In this document: in pieces, positions 18,798-28,074 of the stretch
Layout of the letters: each line of letters starts with the position of its first letter
How positions within the stretch are numbered: the first letter of the stretch is position 1
From: CAVSUZ01 sp963791885
GTDB lineage: Bacteria > Pseudomonadota > Alphaproteobacteria > Acetobacterales > Acetobacteraceae
Length of the DNA stretch: 64,000 nucleotides
Direction: 5' to 3'
NCBI GenBank assembly: GCA_963791885.1
Contig: CAWBUL010000006.1
Location: 2,773,509-2,837,508, forward strand
Notes under the pieces: model-generated
The model's input: the letters and a program-made list of their open reading frames with translations, nothing else
Told to the model about the DNA's origin: nothing
Database searches by the model: none
Position numbers and translations under genes: made by a program

Positions 18798-20315
18798 TCA
18801 GCCCTTCCGCGCCCCTGAATCCGGAGCGACCCCCGCCAGCGGAACCGGCACCCACTGCATTCCGTCTGCCCGCTGGATCAGCATCAGAACCGACTTGCGG
18901 TTCTCTTTACGCACCGAATCAACATGCTCCTGCACGTCAGCAGGCGTGCTCACCTCGCTCTGCTGCACCTCCACGATCACGTCGCCTGGCTTCAGCCCCT
19001 GCTTGGCAGCCGTTCCATCCGGCGAGACATCCGTGACGACCACACCTTTCTGCTTGTCTCCAAGTTGATACTTCTCTCGCATTTCGGGCGTCAGCGGCGA
19101 TAGGGTCATACCCAGCCCGTCCATCTGGGCTGGCGAGGGCGGTGGCGGGCTCGTGGGGTTGGTTGAAGCGAGCTGCGCCTTGTCGTCTGGCAGCTCACCC
19201 AGCGTGGCATTCAGTGTGACTTCCTTCCCGTCGCGCCAGACCACCACAGGGACCTGCTTGCCCACCTCCGTATCAGCCACATCGCGCGGCAGGGCACGCA
19301 TGTCTTTCACGTCCTGCCCGTTGAACGTCAGGATGACATCACCATTCCGCAGATGCGCCTGATCGGCTGGACCACCGGGGTTAACCCCGGCGACCATGGC
19401 GCCCCGCGCCGGCTTCAGGCCCAGCGTGTCGGCGATCTCGGGCGTCACCTCCTGGATGCGCACGCCAAGCCAGCCGCGGCGCGGATGGCCGTATTTCTGC
19501 AGTTGCTCGACCTCGATCTTGGCCATGCTGGCGGGAATCGCGAAGCCGATCCCGATCGATCCCCCGGACGGCGAGTAAATTGCCGTGTTGATGCCGATCA
19601 CCTGCCCGTCCATGTTGAACAGCGGGCCGCCCGAGTTGCCGCGGTTGATTGGCGCATCCGTCTGGATGAAGTCGTCGTACGGGCCTTCATGAATATCCCG
19701 TCCACGCGCCGAAATAATCCCTGCCGTCACCGACCCGCCAAGGCCGAACGGATTGCCGATCGCCAGGACCCAATCGCCGATACGGGAGGCGGTGGAATCA
19801 CCCCAGCTCAGCGCGGGAAGCGGCTTGCCCGCATCCACTTTGAGCAAAGCGAGATCGCCCGCATCGTCCCGCCCGACCACCTTGGCCGGCAGCGTCGTGT
19901 TGTCCTGCAAGGTCACGGTGATCTCGTCCGCGCCCTCGATCACGTGATTATTGGTCACGATCAGGCCCGACGGATCGACGATGAAACCGGAGCCCAGGCT
20001 CTGCATTCGCCGATCTTCGGGCGGAGGAGCACCGCCCGGATGATGGCGGTTCATGAAGTCCTTGAAGAACTGATCGAACGGTGACCCGGGCGGCACGCCT
20101 GGAATCTCCGGCCCCGCATCCGCCGACTTGATGTCCGCCGTCGAGGACACATTCACGACGGCCGGCAGCAGCTTGGCCGCGAGATCGGCGAAGCTGTCTG
20201 GCGCGGGACGGCTGATTGCCGTGCTGGAGAGCAAGGCGGCGCCCCCGACAGGCAAAGTAACCAGTGCGGCAGCAGCCACACCGGCAAGGCAGACGGAACG
20301 GAGTGAGAAGATCAT
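18798..20315 (-). CDS. degP: Periplasmic serine endoprotease of the DegP/HtrA (Do) family
   Basis: About 505 residues. An N-terminal signal/anchor (SVCLAGVAAAALVTLPVGG) is followed by a trypsin-like domain with the catalytic triad His in VTNNHVIEG, Asp in DAGDLALLKV and Ser in RGNSGGPLFN. Two PDZ domains follow (about residues 265-350 and 400-490; second-PDZ signature KPGDVIVEVQ). It degrades or refolds damaged envelope proteins. The start at 20315 (MIFSLRS) was chosen because upstream in-frame codons give no ATG and overlap the hflC stop. It is the last gene of hflK-hflC-degP, a common alphaproteobacterial order linking FtsH control and envelope quality control. Confidence 0.93.
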   Translation of the reverse strand: MIFSLRSVCLAGVAAAALVTLPVGGAALLSSTAISRPAPDSFADLAAKLLPAVVNVSSTADIKSADAGPEIPGVPPGSPFDQFFKDFMNRHHPGGAPPPEDRRMQSLGSGFIVDPSGLIVTNNHVIEGADEITVTLQDNTTLPAKVVGRDDAGDLALLKVDAGKPLPALSWGDSTASRIGDWVLAIGNPFGLGGSVTAGIISARGRDIHEGPYDDFIQTDAPINRGNSGGPLFNMDGQVIGINTAIYSPSGGSIGIGFAIPASMAKIEVEQLQKYGHPRRGWLGVRIQEVTPEIADTLGLKPARGAMVAGVNPGGPADQAHLRNGDVILTFNGQDVKDMRALPRDVADTEVGKQVPVVVWRDGKEVTLNATLGELPDDKAQLASTNPTSPPPPSPAQMDGLGMTLSPLTPEMREKYQLGDKQKGVVVTDVSPDGTAAKQGLKPGDVIVEVQQSEVSTPADVQEHVDSVRKENRKSVLMLIQRADGMQWVPVPLAGVAPDSGARKG

Positions 20316-20347
20316 GGGCACGAGTGTTCCCGGAAACGGTCTAGCAT

Positions 20348-21220
20348 TCAAGGAGATGATGGAGGGTTCAACAGATAGCGAAGGAAATCATTATCCGGCG
20401 TCAACACAAGCCTGGTCCGTCCATCGTCGAACGCAGCGCGATACGCCTCCAGCCGGCGCCAGATGCCGAAGAATGTCGGGTCCTGACCGAACGCACTGGC
20501 ATACAGGCGGGATGCCGCGGCCTGTCCTTCGCCCCGCAGCTCCTCCGCCTGGGCGCTCGCATCCGCCAGGATGACGGTCCGGTCCCGGTCCGCGTCGGCG
20601 CGGATCTTCTGCGCCGCCTCGGCGCCCTCAGCGCGCGCCTGGGCTGCCACGCGGTGCCGTTCGGACTGCATGCGCGACAGAATCGCCTCCGTATTCTCCC
20701 GCGGGAGATCGGCGCGGCGGATCCGCACGTCGTCCACGAATACGCCGAACGACGCCATCTCGCTGTTCACCTGATCGCGGATGCTCGCCATGATACGGTC
20801 TCGGTCGGCGGACAGCACATCTGGCAAGGGCCGCGTTCCCAGCGCGCGCCGGATCGCCGACGATACGATCGCATCCAGCCGCAACTGCACCCCTTGTTCT
20901 CCGGTGCCGACGGCCTGGTAATATTTCAGCGGATCGGTGATGCGGTACATCGTGAAGCTGTCCACGATCAGCCGCCGCTGATCCCCCAGAATCACTTCCT
21001 CGCTCGGCGTTCCGAGATACAGGAGCCGCCGATCGAATGGGATCACGGTCTGTATGAACGGCAGTTTCGTGTGAAGACCTGCCGTCTCAATCACCCGCAC
21101 CGGCCGCCCGAACTGCGTCAGCAGAGCCTGCTCCGTCTGTTGCACCGTGAACAAGGACCCAAACGCCAGCAGAATCACCACGAGCAGGGCGACACAAGCA
21201 GCAATGAGGCCGCGGGTCAT
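20348..21220 (-). CDS. hflC: Membrane protease regulator HflC
   Basis: A 290-residue SPFH/prohibitin-family protein. An N-terminal membrane helix (LIAACVALLVVILLAFGSLF) precedes VQQTEQALLTQFGRPV, the HflC signature, and the SPFH domain with RLIVDSFTMYRITDPLKYY. A long C-terminal helical region rich in Ala, Arg and Glu (RVAAQARAEGAEAAQKIRADADRD) forms the coiled coil of the HflK-HflC cage. HflK and HflC assemble around FtsH at the inner membrane and modulate proteolysis of membrane proteins. The start overlaps the hflK stop by four bases, so translation is probably coupled. Confidence 0.95.
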   Translation of the reverse strand: MTRGLIAACVALLVVILLAFGSLFTVQQTEQALLTQFGRPVRVIETAGLHTKLPFIQTVIPFDRRLLYLGTPSEEVILGDQRRLIVDSFTMYRITDPLKYYQAVGTGEQGVQLRLDAIVSSAIRRALGTRPLPDVLSADRDRIMASIRDQVNSEMASFGVFVDDVRIRRADLPRENTEAILSRMQSERHRVAAQARAEGAEAAQKIRADADRDRTVILADASAQAEELRGEGQAAASRLYASAFGQDPTFFGIWRRLEAYRAAFDDGRTRLVLTPDNDFLRYLLNPPSSP

Positions 21221-22452
21221 GGGGCGGCCCCAGCCTGCGCCGTCGGCGCGGGCGAAGTTGGCCCGGGTTCGGCCGGTGCGGGAACTGGCGCCGGGGTTGG
21301 CGTGGTCGGTGTTGCCGCCGGGGGCTGGTTAAGCTGCAACAGCGGCAGCAGCCCCTTCATGCGATCGTCCACGATTAGCGCCCGGCTGTGCGTAAACACG
21401 TCCCGCATTGTGTCGAGATACATACGCTGCACCGTTACGTCCTTGGCGGTGCGGTACGCAGCGAGCACCGAAAGGAACCGCTTCGTCTCGCCGGTCGCCT
21501 GCGCGATCGCGGCCTGCTTGTCAGCCTGCCCCGCCGCAATGAGGCGTGCCGCATCACCCCGTGCGCGCGGCACGATGTCATTCGCATAGGCCTGCGCCTC
21601 GTTGCGCATGCGTTCGGCGTCGGTATTGGCGCGCTGAACGTCCCGGAAGCTTTCAATCACGGCGCCCGGCGGATCGACCTTCTGCAGCAGCACCTGCGTG
21701 ATCTGCACGCCGGCATGATAGCCGTCGAGAATCTGCTGCGTCTGTTCCATCACGTCCGCAGCGATCTGCGCGCGCATCGGCCCCAGCGCGGGCTGGATCG
21801 GCGTGCGGCCCATGACCTCCCGCAGCACGCTTTCCGCGACGGCTTTCACCGTGACGTCCGGGTCCCGCGTGTTGAACAGGTAGTCCACCGCGTTATCGAT
21901 CCGCCACAGCAGCACAAGGTCGATGTCGATGATGTTCTCGTCGCCGGTGAGCATCAGGCTCTCCTGGGGCGCCGGGCGGCTGGTCTCTTCCTGGTCGCTG
22001 GCGTTCACTGCCGAGCGGGAGCCGATTTCGGTCCGGTTGATGCGGGTGACCGCAGGGGTGAACACGGTCTCGACCGGCCAGGGGAGGTGATAGTTCAGTC
22101 CAGGGAGTGTGGTGCGGGAGAATGCGCCGAAACGCAGCACCACCCCCTGTTCATCGGGCTCCACCCGATAGAACCCGCTGCCCAGCCAGAGAACCACCGC
22201 CAGGAGCGCAACCAGAATGACGGCGCGGCCGCCGGACGGCAGGAGTCCGCCTGGCCTTCCGCCAAAGCGGCTTCGCCAGCCCTGAAGCCGCGCGATCAGC
22301 GCGTCCAGATCGGGCGGAGTCGGCCGCCGCGGCCCGGGGTTGGGCCGTCGCGGCCCACTGCCCCACGGCCCGTCGGGAGGCGGCGGCGCTCCAGGCGGAC
22401 GGTTTGATCCCCCTTCGCCCCAGGGATTACGCTGACCCGAATCGGATGGCAT
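21217..22452 (-). CDS. hflK: Membrane protease regulator HflK
   Basis: About 411 residues. The N-terminus is Gly-, Pro- and Arg-rich (GGSNRPPGAPPPPDGPWGSGP), as in HflK. A membrane helix (RAVILVALLAVVLWLGSGFY) follows at about 80-100, then RVEPDEQGVVLRFGAF and the SPFH domain with LTGDENIIDIDLVLLWRI. A coiled-coil region contains RMRNEAQAYANDIVPRARGDAARL. The tail is Pro-, Ala- and Thr-rich and disordered. I favour the second in-frame ATG (22452), which has AGGAG ten bases upstream; for the first (22461) that site would be only one base away. It is the promoter-proximal gene of the hflK-hflC-degP unit and divergent from mrp. Confidence 0.93.
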   Translation of the reverse strand: MPSDSGQRNPWGEGGSNRPPGAPPPPDGPWGSGPRRPNPGPRRPTPPDLDALIARLQGWRSRFGGRPGGLLPSGGRAVILVALLAVVLWLGSGFYRVEPDEQGVVLRFGAFSRTTLPGLNYHLPWPVETVFTPAVTRINRTEIGSRSAVNASDQEETSRPAPQESLMLTGDENIIDIDLVLLWRIDNAVDYLFNTRDPDVTVKAVAESVLREVMGRTPIQPALGPMRAQIAADVMEQTQQILDGYHAGVQITQVLLQKVDPPGAVIESFRDVQRANTDAERMRNEAQAYANDIVPRARGDAARLIAAGQADKQAAIAQATGETKRFLSVLAAYRTAKDVTVQRMYLDTMRDVFTHSRALIVDDRMKGLLPLLQLNQPPAATPTTPTPAPVPAPAEPGPTSPAPTAQAGAAP

Positions 22453-22581
22453 GAACCGCATGCTCCTTGCGCGCCGCGGCGGTTGGCGGGAACGAGATCC
22501 TGCGCCATTGACTGCAAGCTTGGCCGCGGCGCTTGCTGACGCGGTTTATCTATAGCCGGCCTGAAAGGCGCAAGCACGCAC

Positions 22582-23685
22582 ATGAACCTGTCGTCTCCGT
22601 CACCCGAATCCCTGCGGGAGCTGTTGCGCGCCATCCGGGATCCCGCATCCGGCCAGGACATTGTCGCCGCCGGGTTGGTGGATGGGATCGAGGTGCGCGG
22701 CGGCTTCGTCCAGGTCGCGCTGCTGACCGATCGCGCGCACGCAGCGGCCATGGAGCCGGTGCGACGAGAGGCCGAACGAGTCCTCGGCCGCGCTCCTGGC
22801 GTGCAGAACGCGACCGCGGTGCTGACCTCGCATCGGTCCGGCCCACAGCCCCAATCTCCGGCACCGGAACGCGGACCGGCTCGCAGCGCGCTGCTTCTGC
22901 CGGACGTGAAACGCATCATTGCCGTGGCCTCCGGTAAAGGAGGCGTGGGGAAATCGACCGTGGCGGTGAACCTCGCCGTCGCACTGGCAGGTCAGGGGCT
23001 GCGGACCGGTCTGCTCGATGCCGATATCTACGGCCCGAGCCTGCCCCGCATGTTGGGCGTCTCACGTCGCCCGGAAGTCGAAGCCGAGCGCATGAAACCG
23101 CTCGAAGCCTGGGGCCTCAAATGCATGTCGATCGGCTTCCTGGTGGAGGAAGAAACGCCAATGATCTGGCGCGGTCCGATGGTGATGGGCGCGCTGGAAC
23201 AGATGATGGGGCAGGTGTCGTGGGGCGCCCTCGACGTGCTGATCGTGGACATGCCGCCCGGCACCGGGGATGCCCAACTCACCATGGCCCAGCAAGTCGC
23301 GCTGAGCGGCGCCGTCATCGTCTCCACGCCGCAGGACATTGCCCTGATCGATGCCCGCCGCGGGGTTCGCATGTTCGAGAAGGTGAAAGTCCCCGTCCTC
23401 GGCCTCGTGGAGAATATGAGCTTCTTCTGCTGCCCGAATTGCGGACACCGGTCCGATATTTTCGGACATGGAGGCGCGCGACTGGAGGCAGCCCGGCTCG
23501 GCACTGACTTCCTGGGCGAAGTTCCCCTGCTCCTGGATATCCGCACCGCCTCCGACGCCGGCACCCCGATCACTGCCGCTGCCCCCGGCAGCGTAGCGGC
23601 CAAGGCCTTCGAAGCAATCGCCACAAACGTCTGGCAGAAGGTCGAAGGCAAAGCCCAGTCGGGGCCACGAATCGTCATGGAGTAA
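22582..23685 (+). CDS. mrp: Mrp/ApbC-family P-loop ATPase, iron-sulfur carrier
   Basis: A 367-residue protein. Residues 1-80 form the N-terminal MIP18/DUF59-like domain, and residues 110-340 form the MinD/Mrp ATPase with the deviant Walker A GKGGVGKST, DADIYGPS, the Mrp signature DVLIVDMPPGTGD and the C-terminal CCPNCGHRSDIFG. The paired Cys residues bridge an Fe-S cluster in Mrp/NBP35 homodimers, which load clusters onto apo-proteins. The gene diverges from hflK and converges on the Rieske gene, with a shared hairpin terminator. Length and motifs are all typical, so the call is firm. Confidence 0.95.
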   Translation: MNLSSPSPESLRELLRAIRDPASGQDIVAAGLVDGIEVRGGFVQVALLTDRAHAAAMEPVRREAERVLGRAPGVQNATAVLTSHRSGPQPQSPAPERGPARSALLLPDVKRIIAVASGKGGVGKSTVAVNLAVALAGQGLRTGLLDADIYGPSLPRMLGVSRRPEVEAERMKPLEAWGLKCMSIGFLVEEETPMIWRGPMVMGALEQMMGQVSWGALDVLIVDMPPGTGDAQLTMAQQVALSGAVIVSTPQDIALIDARRGVRMFEKVKVPVLGLVENMSFFCCPNCGHRSDIFGHGGARLEAARLGTDFLGEVPLLLDIRTASDAGTPITAAAPGSVAAKAFEAIATNVWQKVEGKAQSGPRIVME

Positions 23686-23730
23686 GAGCCACTTTCCTCT
23701 GCGGCCCAACGATTCCCCTCAGTGGCTCTT
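23684..23730. terminator. Bidirectional hairpin terminator between mrp and petA
   Basis: AAGAGCCACT (23684-23693) and AGTGGCTCTT (23721-23730) form a perfect 10-bp stem directly after the mrp stop, in the gap between two convergent genes. The arm ends give short A and T tails on both strands. Confidence 0.7.
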
Positions 23731-23753
23731 TGGGTCGGGCTTACGAAGCGACC

Positions 23754-24407
23754 CTACAACTGCACAACCTGCGACAGCTCGTAGGTGACGCCGGTCGGGT
23801 TTTCTCCGATCCGCACCGTCTTGTCGTTCGTGAAGGTATAAGGCGGCACCGGCAAATTATCCGGCGCGGGCACGTTCTGGTACACCCGTCCGGCCAAGTC
23901 GTATTTCGACCCATGGCACGGGCACAGATAACCGCCCGGCCAGTTCGCCACCGGATCGGTCGGACTCGGCTTCGGCAGATACTCCGGTAGGCAGCCCAGA
24001 TGCGTGCAGATACCCACCAGCACCGCCCACTCCGGATTGGCCGATCGGTGCCAGTTCTGCGCATAGGGCGGCTGCTGCATCACCTGGGAGTTCGGGTCCG
24101 CCAGAATGTTGATCAGGCTCGGCTGCTGGAGCGTTTTGACCATCTCCGGCGTCCGGTTGACGATCAGGATGGGATCGCCGCGCCAGCGCACGATGACCTG
24201 CTGCCCCGGCTCGATCTTGCTGATATCGATGTCAATCGGCGCGCCCGCGGCAATCACGTCGGCCGCCGGATTCATCGAGTCAACCAGGGTCCAGGTAACG
24301 GCGATGACGCCGAAGCCCGTGAAGGCGCCGACAACCAGATTGAGGAAATCCCGCCTGGTCTCGCCGTCCGGTCCGTGCGGGCCAGGGTAGGTGGTCGTCG
24401 AAGCCAT
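23754..24407 (-). CDS. petA: Ubiquinol-cytochrome c reductase Rieske iron-sulfur subunit
   Basis: A 217-residue Rieske protein of the bc1 complex. The N-terminal TRRDFLNLVVGAFTGFGVIAVTW is a twin-arginine-type signal that stays as the membrane anchor. The [2Fe-2S] ligands are in CTHLGC (about residue 145) and CPCHGS (about 165), with the disulfide Cys residues present. The PPYTF segment and the C-terminal strand fit the alphaproteobacterial type. It takes electrons from ubiquinol and passes them to cytochrome c1. The ATG at 24407 directly precedes the conserved N-terminus. No cytochrome b or c1 gene lies on either side; usually they follow in one operon, so this copy is an orphan. Confidence 0.94.
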   Translation of the reverse strand: MASTTTYPGPHGPDGETRRDFLNLVVGAFTGFGVIAVTWTLVDSMNPAADVIAAGAPIDIDISKIEPGQQVIVRWRGDPILIVNRTPEMVKTLQQPSLINILADPNSQVMQQPPYAQNWHRSANPEWAVLVGICTHLGCLPEYLPKPSPTDPVANWPGGYLCPCHGSKYDLAGRVYQNVPAPDNLPVPPYTFTNDKTVRIGENPTGVTYELSQVVQL

Positions 24408-24493
24408 ACTGTCGGTTACTCCGCTGGCGGGTTGCGCCGGGAACAAACGCCATGTTCTGCTGCGAATCAACCCAGGCGGTGAAGGAATCCGCA

Positions 24494-25000
24494 ATGATTA
24501 CCCCGTCCTATGCGCGGACCATGGCAGCCTACAACACGGAGATGAACCGTCGGGTCTACGAAGCCGCTGCGCGCATCCCCGACGCCGAACGTCGGCGCGA
24601 CCGCGGTGCCTTTTGGGGATCCATCCATGGCACGCTCGTCCACCTGCTCTGGGGCGACCGTATGTGGATGTCGCGTTTCGACGGATGGGCGAGGCCCGAC
24701 GTACCGCTCCAGCGAAGCGCTGAGATGATCGGCGATTTCAACGAACTCTCGGCCGAGCGCCCGAAGGCCGATGCGGCGATTGAGGCTTGGGCCACGCGGC
24801 TGACCCCAGAGTGGCTCGCCGATGACCTGGTTTGGTTTAGCGGTGCGAGCGGGCGCGAGCGCCGGGAAAGTCGCGGCTTTCTCGTGATACACTTCTTCAA
24901 CCACCAGACCCATCATCGCGGCCAGGCGCATGCCATGATCACGGCATGCGGAGAGAAGACCGGCGATACTGACTTGATGCTGATCGCGAAGCCGCAATAG
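24494..25000 (+). CDS. DinB-family protein
   Basis: A 168-residue four-helix-bundle protein of the DinB/YfiT metal-dependent superfamily. The likely metal-binding His triad is visible in HGTLVHLLWGD (first helix pair) and HFFNHQTHHRGQ (near residue 145). Members include thiol transferases and many with unknown roles; the specific reaction here cannot be told. The ATG at 24494 has GAAGGA seven bases upstream and begins the conserved MITPSYARTMAAYN. The first gene of a plus-strand run, it ends exactly where the next gene begins. Confidence 0.85.
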   Translation: MITPSYARTMAAYNTEMNRRVYEAAARIPDAERRRDRGAFWGSIHGTLVHLLWGDRMWMSRFDGWARPDVPLQRSAEMIGDFNELSAERPKADAAIEAWATRLTPEWLADDLVWFSGASGRERRESRGFLVIHFFNHQTHHRGQAHAMITACGEKTGDTDLMLIAKPQ

Positions 25001-25864
25001 ATGCGTGGCTGGCGAAGGGCATGGATCAGCGCGGCGGTTCTGCTGCTCGTTATCTCCGGTGCACGCGCCGAGGAGCTGAAATTCGCAACCTGGAACCTGG
25101 AATGGCTCACCACGCGCCCGGCGGGTGATCCGTCTCTGCCGAGCGATGCCGCGCCCAAACGGCCGGAAGATATCGCCACACTCGCCCGCTACGCAGCGGA
25201 GCTGAATGCTGACGTGATTGCCATTGAGGAGGTGGATGGTCCCAAAGTCGCCCACCAGGTTTTCCCGCCCGCATCCTATGCCATCCACATAACTCATGAT
25301 CATGTGGTGCAGCGGGTCGGCCTCGTGGTGCGCCGAGGCATCCCTTTCAGCGTCAACCCCGATGTGACCAGCTTGGATCTCCCCGAATCGGGGTTGCGCA
25401 GTGGCGCGGACATCACACTGCACCTGCCCAATGGCTCGCTTCGCATCCTGGCTGTGCATCTTAAGACCGGGTGCAAAGAATCGCCCCTGCTTCACACAAG
25501 GCGAGCTCAGTGCGCGGAGCTGGAAGAACAGGTCGGGCCTCTGGCTGACTGGATCTCGGCGCGGCATAGCGAAGGCGTGCCGTTCGTTGTAATGGGTGAC
25601 TTCAATCGGTGGCTGGAAGGGCATGACGAACTGCTGAGCGCGATGCAGCAGGCTGCCCCCTTGGCTCAGGCGACCGCGGGATTGGCCAGCCCGTGCTGGG
25701 GCGGTGAGAACTTTATCGACCACATCTTCGCCGGTGGTCCGGCACGGGATTGGATGGAGCCGGATACTCTGCGTGTGCTCGTTTACAAGGAAACGGGCAA
25801 AGAGTGGCAGGAGCGGTTGTCCGATCACTGCCTTGTCTCAGTGCGTTTCAACATTCCGGAATGA
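25001..25864 (+). CDS. Secreted endonuclease/exonuclease/phosphatase-family protein
   Basis: A 287-residue protein with a signal peptide (RAWISAAVLLLVISGARA) and a mature EEP domain. It shows FATWNLEWL (metal-binding Asn), DVIAIEEVD (catalytic Glu), LRILAVHLKTGC, VVMGDFNRW (Asp/Asn pair) and the terminal SDHCLVSV (catalytic His). Related enzymes cleave phosphodiesters in DNA, RNA or lipids; export suggests an extracellular nuclease or phosphodiesterase, which is an inference. The start codon follows the DinB stop without a gap, and PPK2 follows three bases later, so co-transcription is very likely. Confidence 0.88.
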   Translation: MRGWRRAWISAAVLLLVISGARAEELKFATWNLEWLTTRPAGDPSLPSDAAPKRPEDIATLARYAAELNADVIAIEEVDGPKVAHQVFPPASYAIHITHDHVVQRVGLVVRRGIPFSVNPDVTSLDLPESGLRSGADITLHLPNGSLRILAVHLKTGCKESPLLHTRRAQCAELEEQVGPLADWISARHSEGVPFVVMGDFNRWLEGHDELLSAMQQAAPLAQATAGLASPCWGGENFIDHIFAGGPARDWMEPDTLRVLVYKETGKEWQERLSDHCLVSVRFNIPE

Positions 25865-25867
25865 CCC

Positions 25868-26797
25868 ATGCATCCTCTCGCTGACGTCGCCGAAACACTC
25901 AACCTGCCGCGCAAGCAGCTCCGGCGCATGCTGGATGGTTGCCGCGTCACAAGCGGGAAGGGGTTCGATCTGAAGGATCATGACCCGGCGGGCACGGCAG
26001 GGCACCTGTTCGACCGATCACAGGCCGATGCGTTCCTGAACGCGAGCGTGCAGCGTCTCTCCGAGCTGCAGGAGCTGTTGTATGCACAGGACCAATGGTC
26101 GCTGCTGTGCATCTTCCAGGCATTGGATGCCGCCGGAAAGGATGGCACAATCAAGCACGTCCTCACTGGCGTAAACCCGCAAGGCGTGCAGGTCACGAGT
26201 TTCAAGGTTCCGGGACCCGAGGATCTCGCGCACGACTTCTTATGGCGCTGCGGGCGTGTTCTGCCGGAGCGTGGGCGCATCGGCATATTCAACCGCAGCT
26301 ATTACGAAGAGGTGCTCGTCGTCCGGGTGCATCCGGAGCTGCTGACGCGCCAACACCTGCCCGAGGACCTCATCGGCAAGAAGGTGTGGGAACACCGATA
26401 CGAATCCATCTCCGACTTTGAGCGTCATCTCGCGCGGCAGGGCACCGTGGTTCTGAAGTTCTTTCTTCATCTTTCGAAGCAGGAGCAGCAGGCACGATTT
26501 CTGGCGCGGCTCGACGAGCCGGAGAAGAACTGGAAGTTCAGCGCCTCCGATCTGGCGGAACGCGCGTACTGGGACGACTATCAATCCGCCTTCCAGGATG
26601 CGATCGCCGCGACCGCAACGCCCGAATCTCCCTGGTTCGTGGTGCCCGCGGATCACAAATGGTTCACCCATCTCGTCGTCGGTGTCGCCATCATCGAAGC
26701 CTTGGAGAGGCTCGATCTGCGCTACCCGCAAATCACGGACGAACAGCGTGCCGCGCTCGAAAAAGCGCGGCGGGAGTTGGGGCAGGAAAAACCGTAA
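25868..26797 (+). CDS. ppk2: Polyphosphate kinase 2 family protein
   Basis: A 309-residue PPK2 enzyme, which transfers phosphate between polyphosphate and nucleotides. The P-loop-like core has FQALDAAGKDGTIKHVLTGVNPQG (Walker A and following Asp), HDFLWRCGRVLPERGRIGIFNRSYYEEV (lid region with Arg/Arg and the Walker B-like Asn-Arg-Ser), and WKFSASDLAERAYWDDY near the C-terminus. The arrangement is that of the one-domain class. Whether it makes NDPs from NMPs or NTPs from NDPs cannot be decided by eye. The stop codon overlaps the next gene's ATG (TAATG). Confidence 0.92.
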   Translation: MHPLADVAETLNLPRKQLRRMLDGCRVTSGKGFDLKDHDPAGTAGHLFDRSQADAFLNASVQRLSELQELLYAQDQWSLLCIFQALDAAGKDGTIKHVLTGVNPQGVQVTSFKVPGPEDLAHDFLWRCGRVLPERGRIGIFNRSYYEEVLVVRVHPELLTRQHLPEDLIGKKVWEHRYESISDFERHLARQGTVVLKFFLHLSKQEQQARFLARLDEPEKNWKFSASDLAERAYWDDYQSAFQDAIAATATPESPWFVVPADHKWFTHLVVGVAIIEALERLDLRYPQITDEQRAALEKARRELGQEKP

Positions 26798-28074
26798 TGC
26801 GGTTCCGGTGGTGGATGGTCTGGCTGCTGATCGGGCCGATCACCTTCGTGATGTCGCTGGATCGCACGGCGATCGTCGTCGCAGCACCGGTGATCCAGAA
26901 GGAATACGGGTTCTCGCTGGTTGAGATGTCGATCATCCTGACCAGTTTCTCCTGGACCTATGCGTTCCTGCAGGTTCCAGCAGGATGGCTTGCTGAGCGG
27001 ATCGGCCCGCGTCGCGCCCTCTACTGGGCAAATCTTCTCTGGTCCCTGCTCACGGCGGCGACGCCGCTCGGATTCAACCTCACATCCTTCGTGGCGATCC
27101 GTGCGGCGCTCGGTGCCGGGCAGTCTGCCGACTGGCCGGCCTCGGTGCTTGCGCTGCGCCGCTGGTTCCCAAAGCGCGAGCGCGCCAAAGGAAACTCCGT
27201 TCTGCTGGGCGGCCTGTATCTCGGGCCAATCATCGCCGCGCCGATCACCACTGCTGTGATGCTAAGCTTCGGCTGGCGCTTCGTATTCTATGCATTCGGT
27301 GTGATCGGCATTCTGCTCGGATTCGCCTGGTGGACGGTATTTCGCGACGATCCGGCCTCGCATCCTCGAGTCTCCCCGGAAGAAGCACGCCTGATCCTGG
27401 CGGAGCGTGAACCGGAAGCGCAGGCGACGCCGCCCGGAGCATTGGGGATGCTATTCAGCTCCGGCCAATTCTGGGCGATCGGACTTGAGTATTTCTTCCT
27501 GATCCTGATTCAGAGCTTCTACACTACCTGGCTGCCGACTTATCTCGTGCAGGCGCGGCACTTCTCGCTGCGTTCAATGGGCGTGTTCGCCTCGCTGCCA
27601 TGGGTGGCACTGTTCTGCATGGTGTTCATTGCCGGCGGAATCGCGGATCGCGTTCTGCGCTCCACCGGATCGGTCTGGCACGCGCGTGTTCCGGCCGCGA
27701 TCGCCGGGTTCATCATTAGCGCCGGTGCTCTCATTCTGGCAGCGGCTACGCCGAATATTCCGCTCATGGTGTTGTTGCTCTGTATCTCTCTCGGTGCGAT
27801 CGGACTGACGCAGGTGTCGATCTGGTCGTCCTGCCAGGACATCGGAGGCGCGGCTACTGGCGTCGTAACGGGCTGGGCCAACTTCCTCGGCAACTCCTCC
27901 GGCTTTGTAGGGCCCGTAATCCTGGCCTACTTGGTGGGTTGGTTTGGCGGCTGGTCCGGGGCTTTGGTCATTCTCGCCATTGCCGGCCTGTGCGGCGCGG
28001 TACTGTGGTTGTTCGTGCATCCCGAACGGCCGCTACAGCTGCCGTCGCACGCTGTGGCGGCCCCCGTCGCTTAG
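26797..28074 (+). CDS. MFS transporter, anion:cation symporter-like
   Basis: A 425-residue major-facilitator protein with twelve predicted membrane helices. The first-loop signature appears as GWLAERIGPRRALYWANLLWSLLTA, and the N-terminal half starts with SLDRTAIVVAAPVIQKEYGFS, a pattern seen in the ACS subfamily that takes up organic acids such as hexuronates, phthalate or tartrate. The substrate here is unknown. The ATG at 26797 overlaps the PPK2 stop, so the gene is translationally coupled to the DinB-phosphodiesterase-PPK2 run. The longer frame upstream is an overlap inside PPK2. This is the last chromosomal gene before the integrated element. Confidence 0.88.
   Translation: MRFRWWMVWLLIGPITFVMSLDRTAIVVAAPVIQKEYGFSLVEMSIILTSFSWTYAFLQVPAGWLAERIGPRRALYWANLLWSLLTAATPLGFNLTSFVAIRAALGAGQSADWPASVLALRRWFPKRERAKGNSVLLGGLYLGPIIAAPITTAVMLSFGWRFVFYAFGVIGILLGFAWWTVFRDDPASHPRVSPEEARLILAEREPEAQATPPGALGMLFSSGQFWAIGLEYFFLILIQSFYTTWLPTYLVQARHFSLRSMGVFASLPWVALFCMVFIAGGIADRVLRSTGSVWHARVPAAIAGFIISAGALILAAATPNIPLMVLLLCISLGAIGLTQVSIWSSCQDIGGAATGVVTGWANFLGNSSGFVGPVILAYLVGWFGGWSGALVILAIAGLCGAVLWLFVHPERPLQLPSHAVAAPVA

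Noticed and set aside
24467..25828. A 453-residue minus-strand frame
   Set aside because: It runs antisense through DinB and the phosphodiesterase, both of which have clear motifs. No domain is visible on the minus strand.
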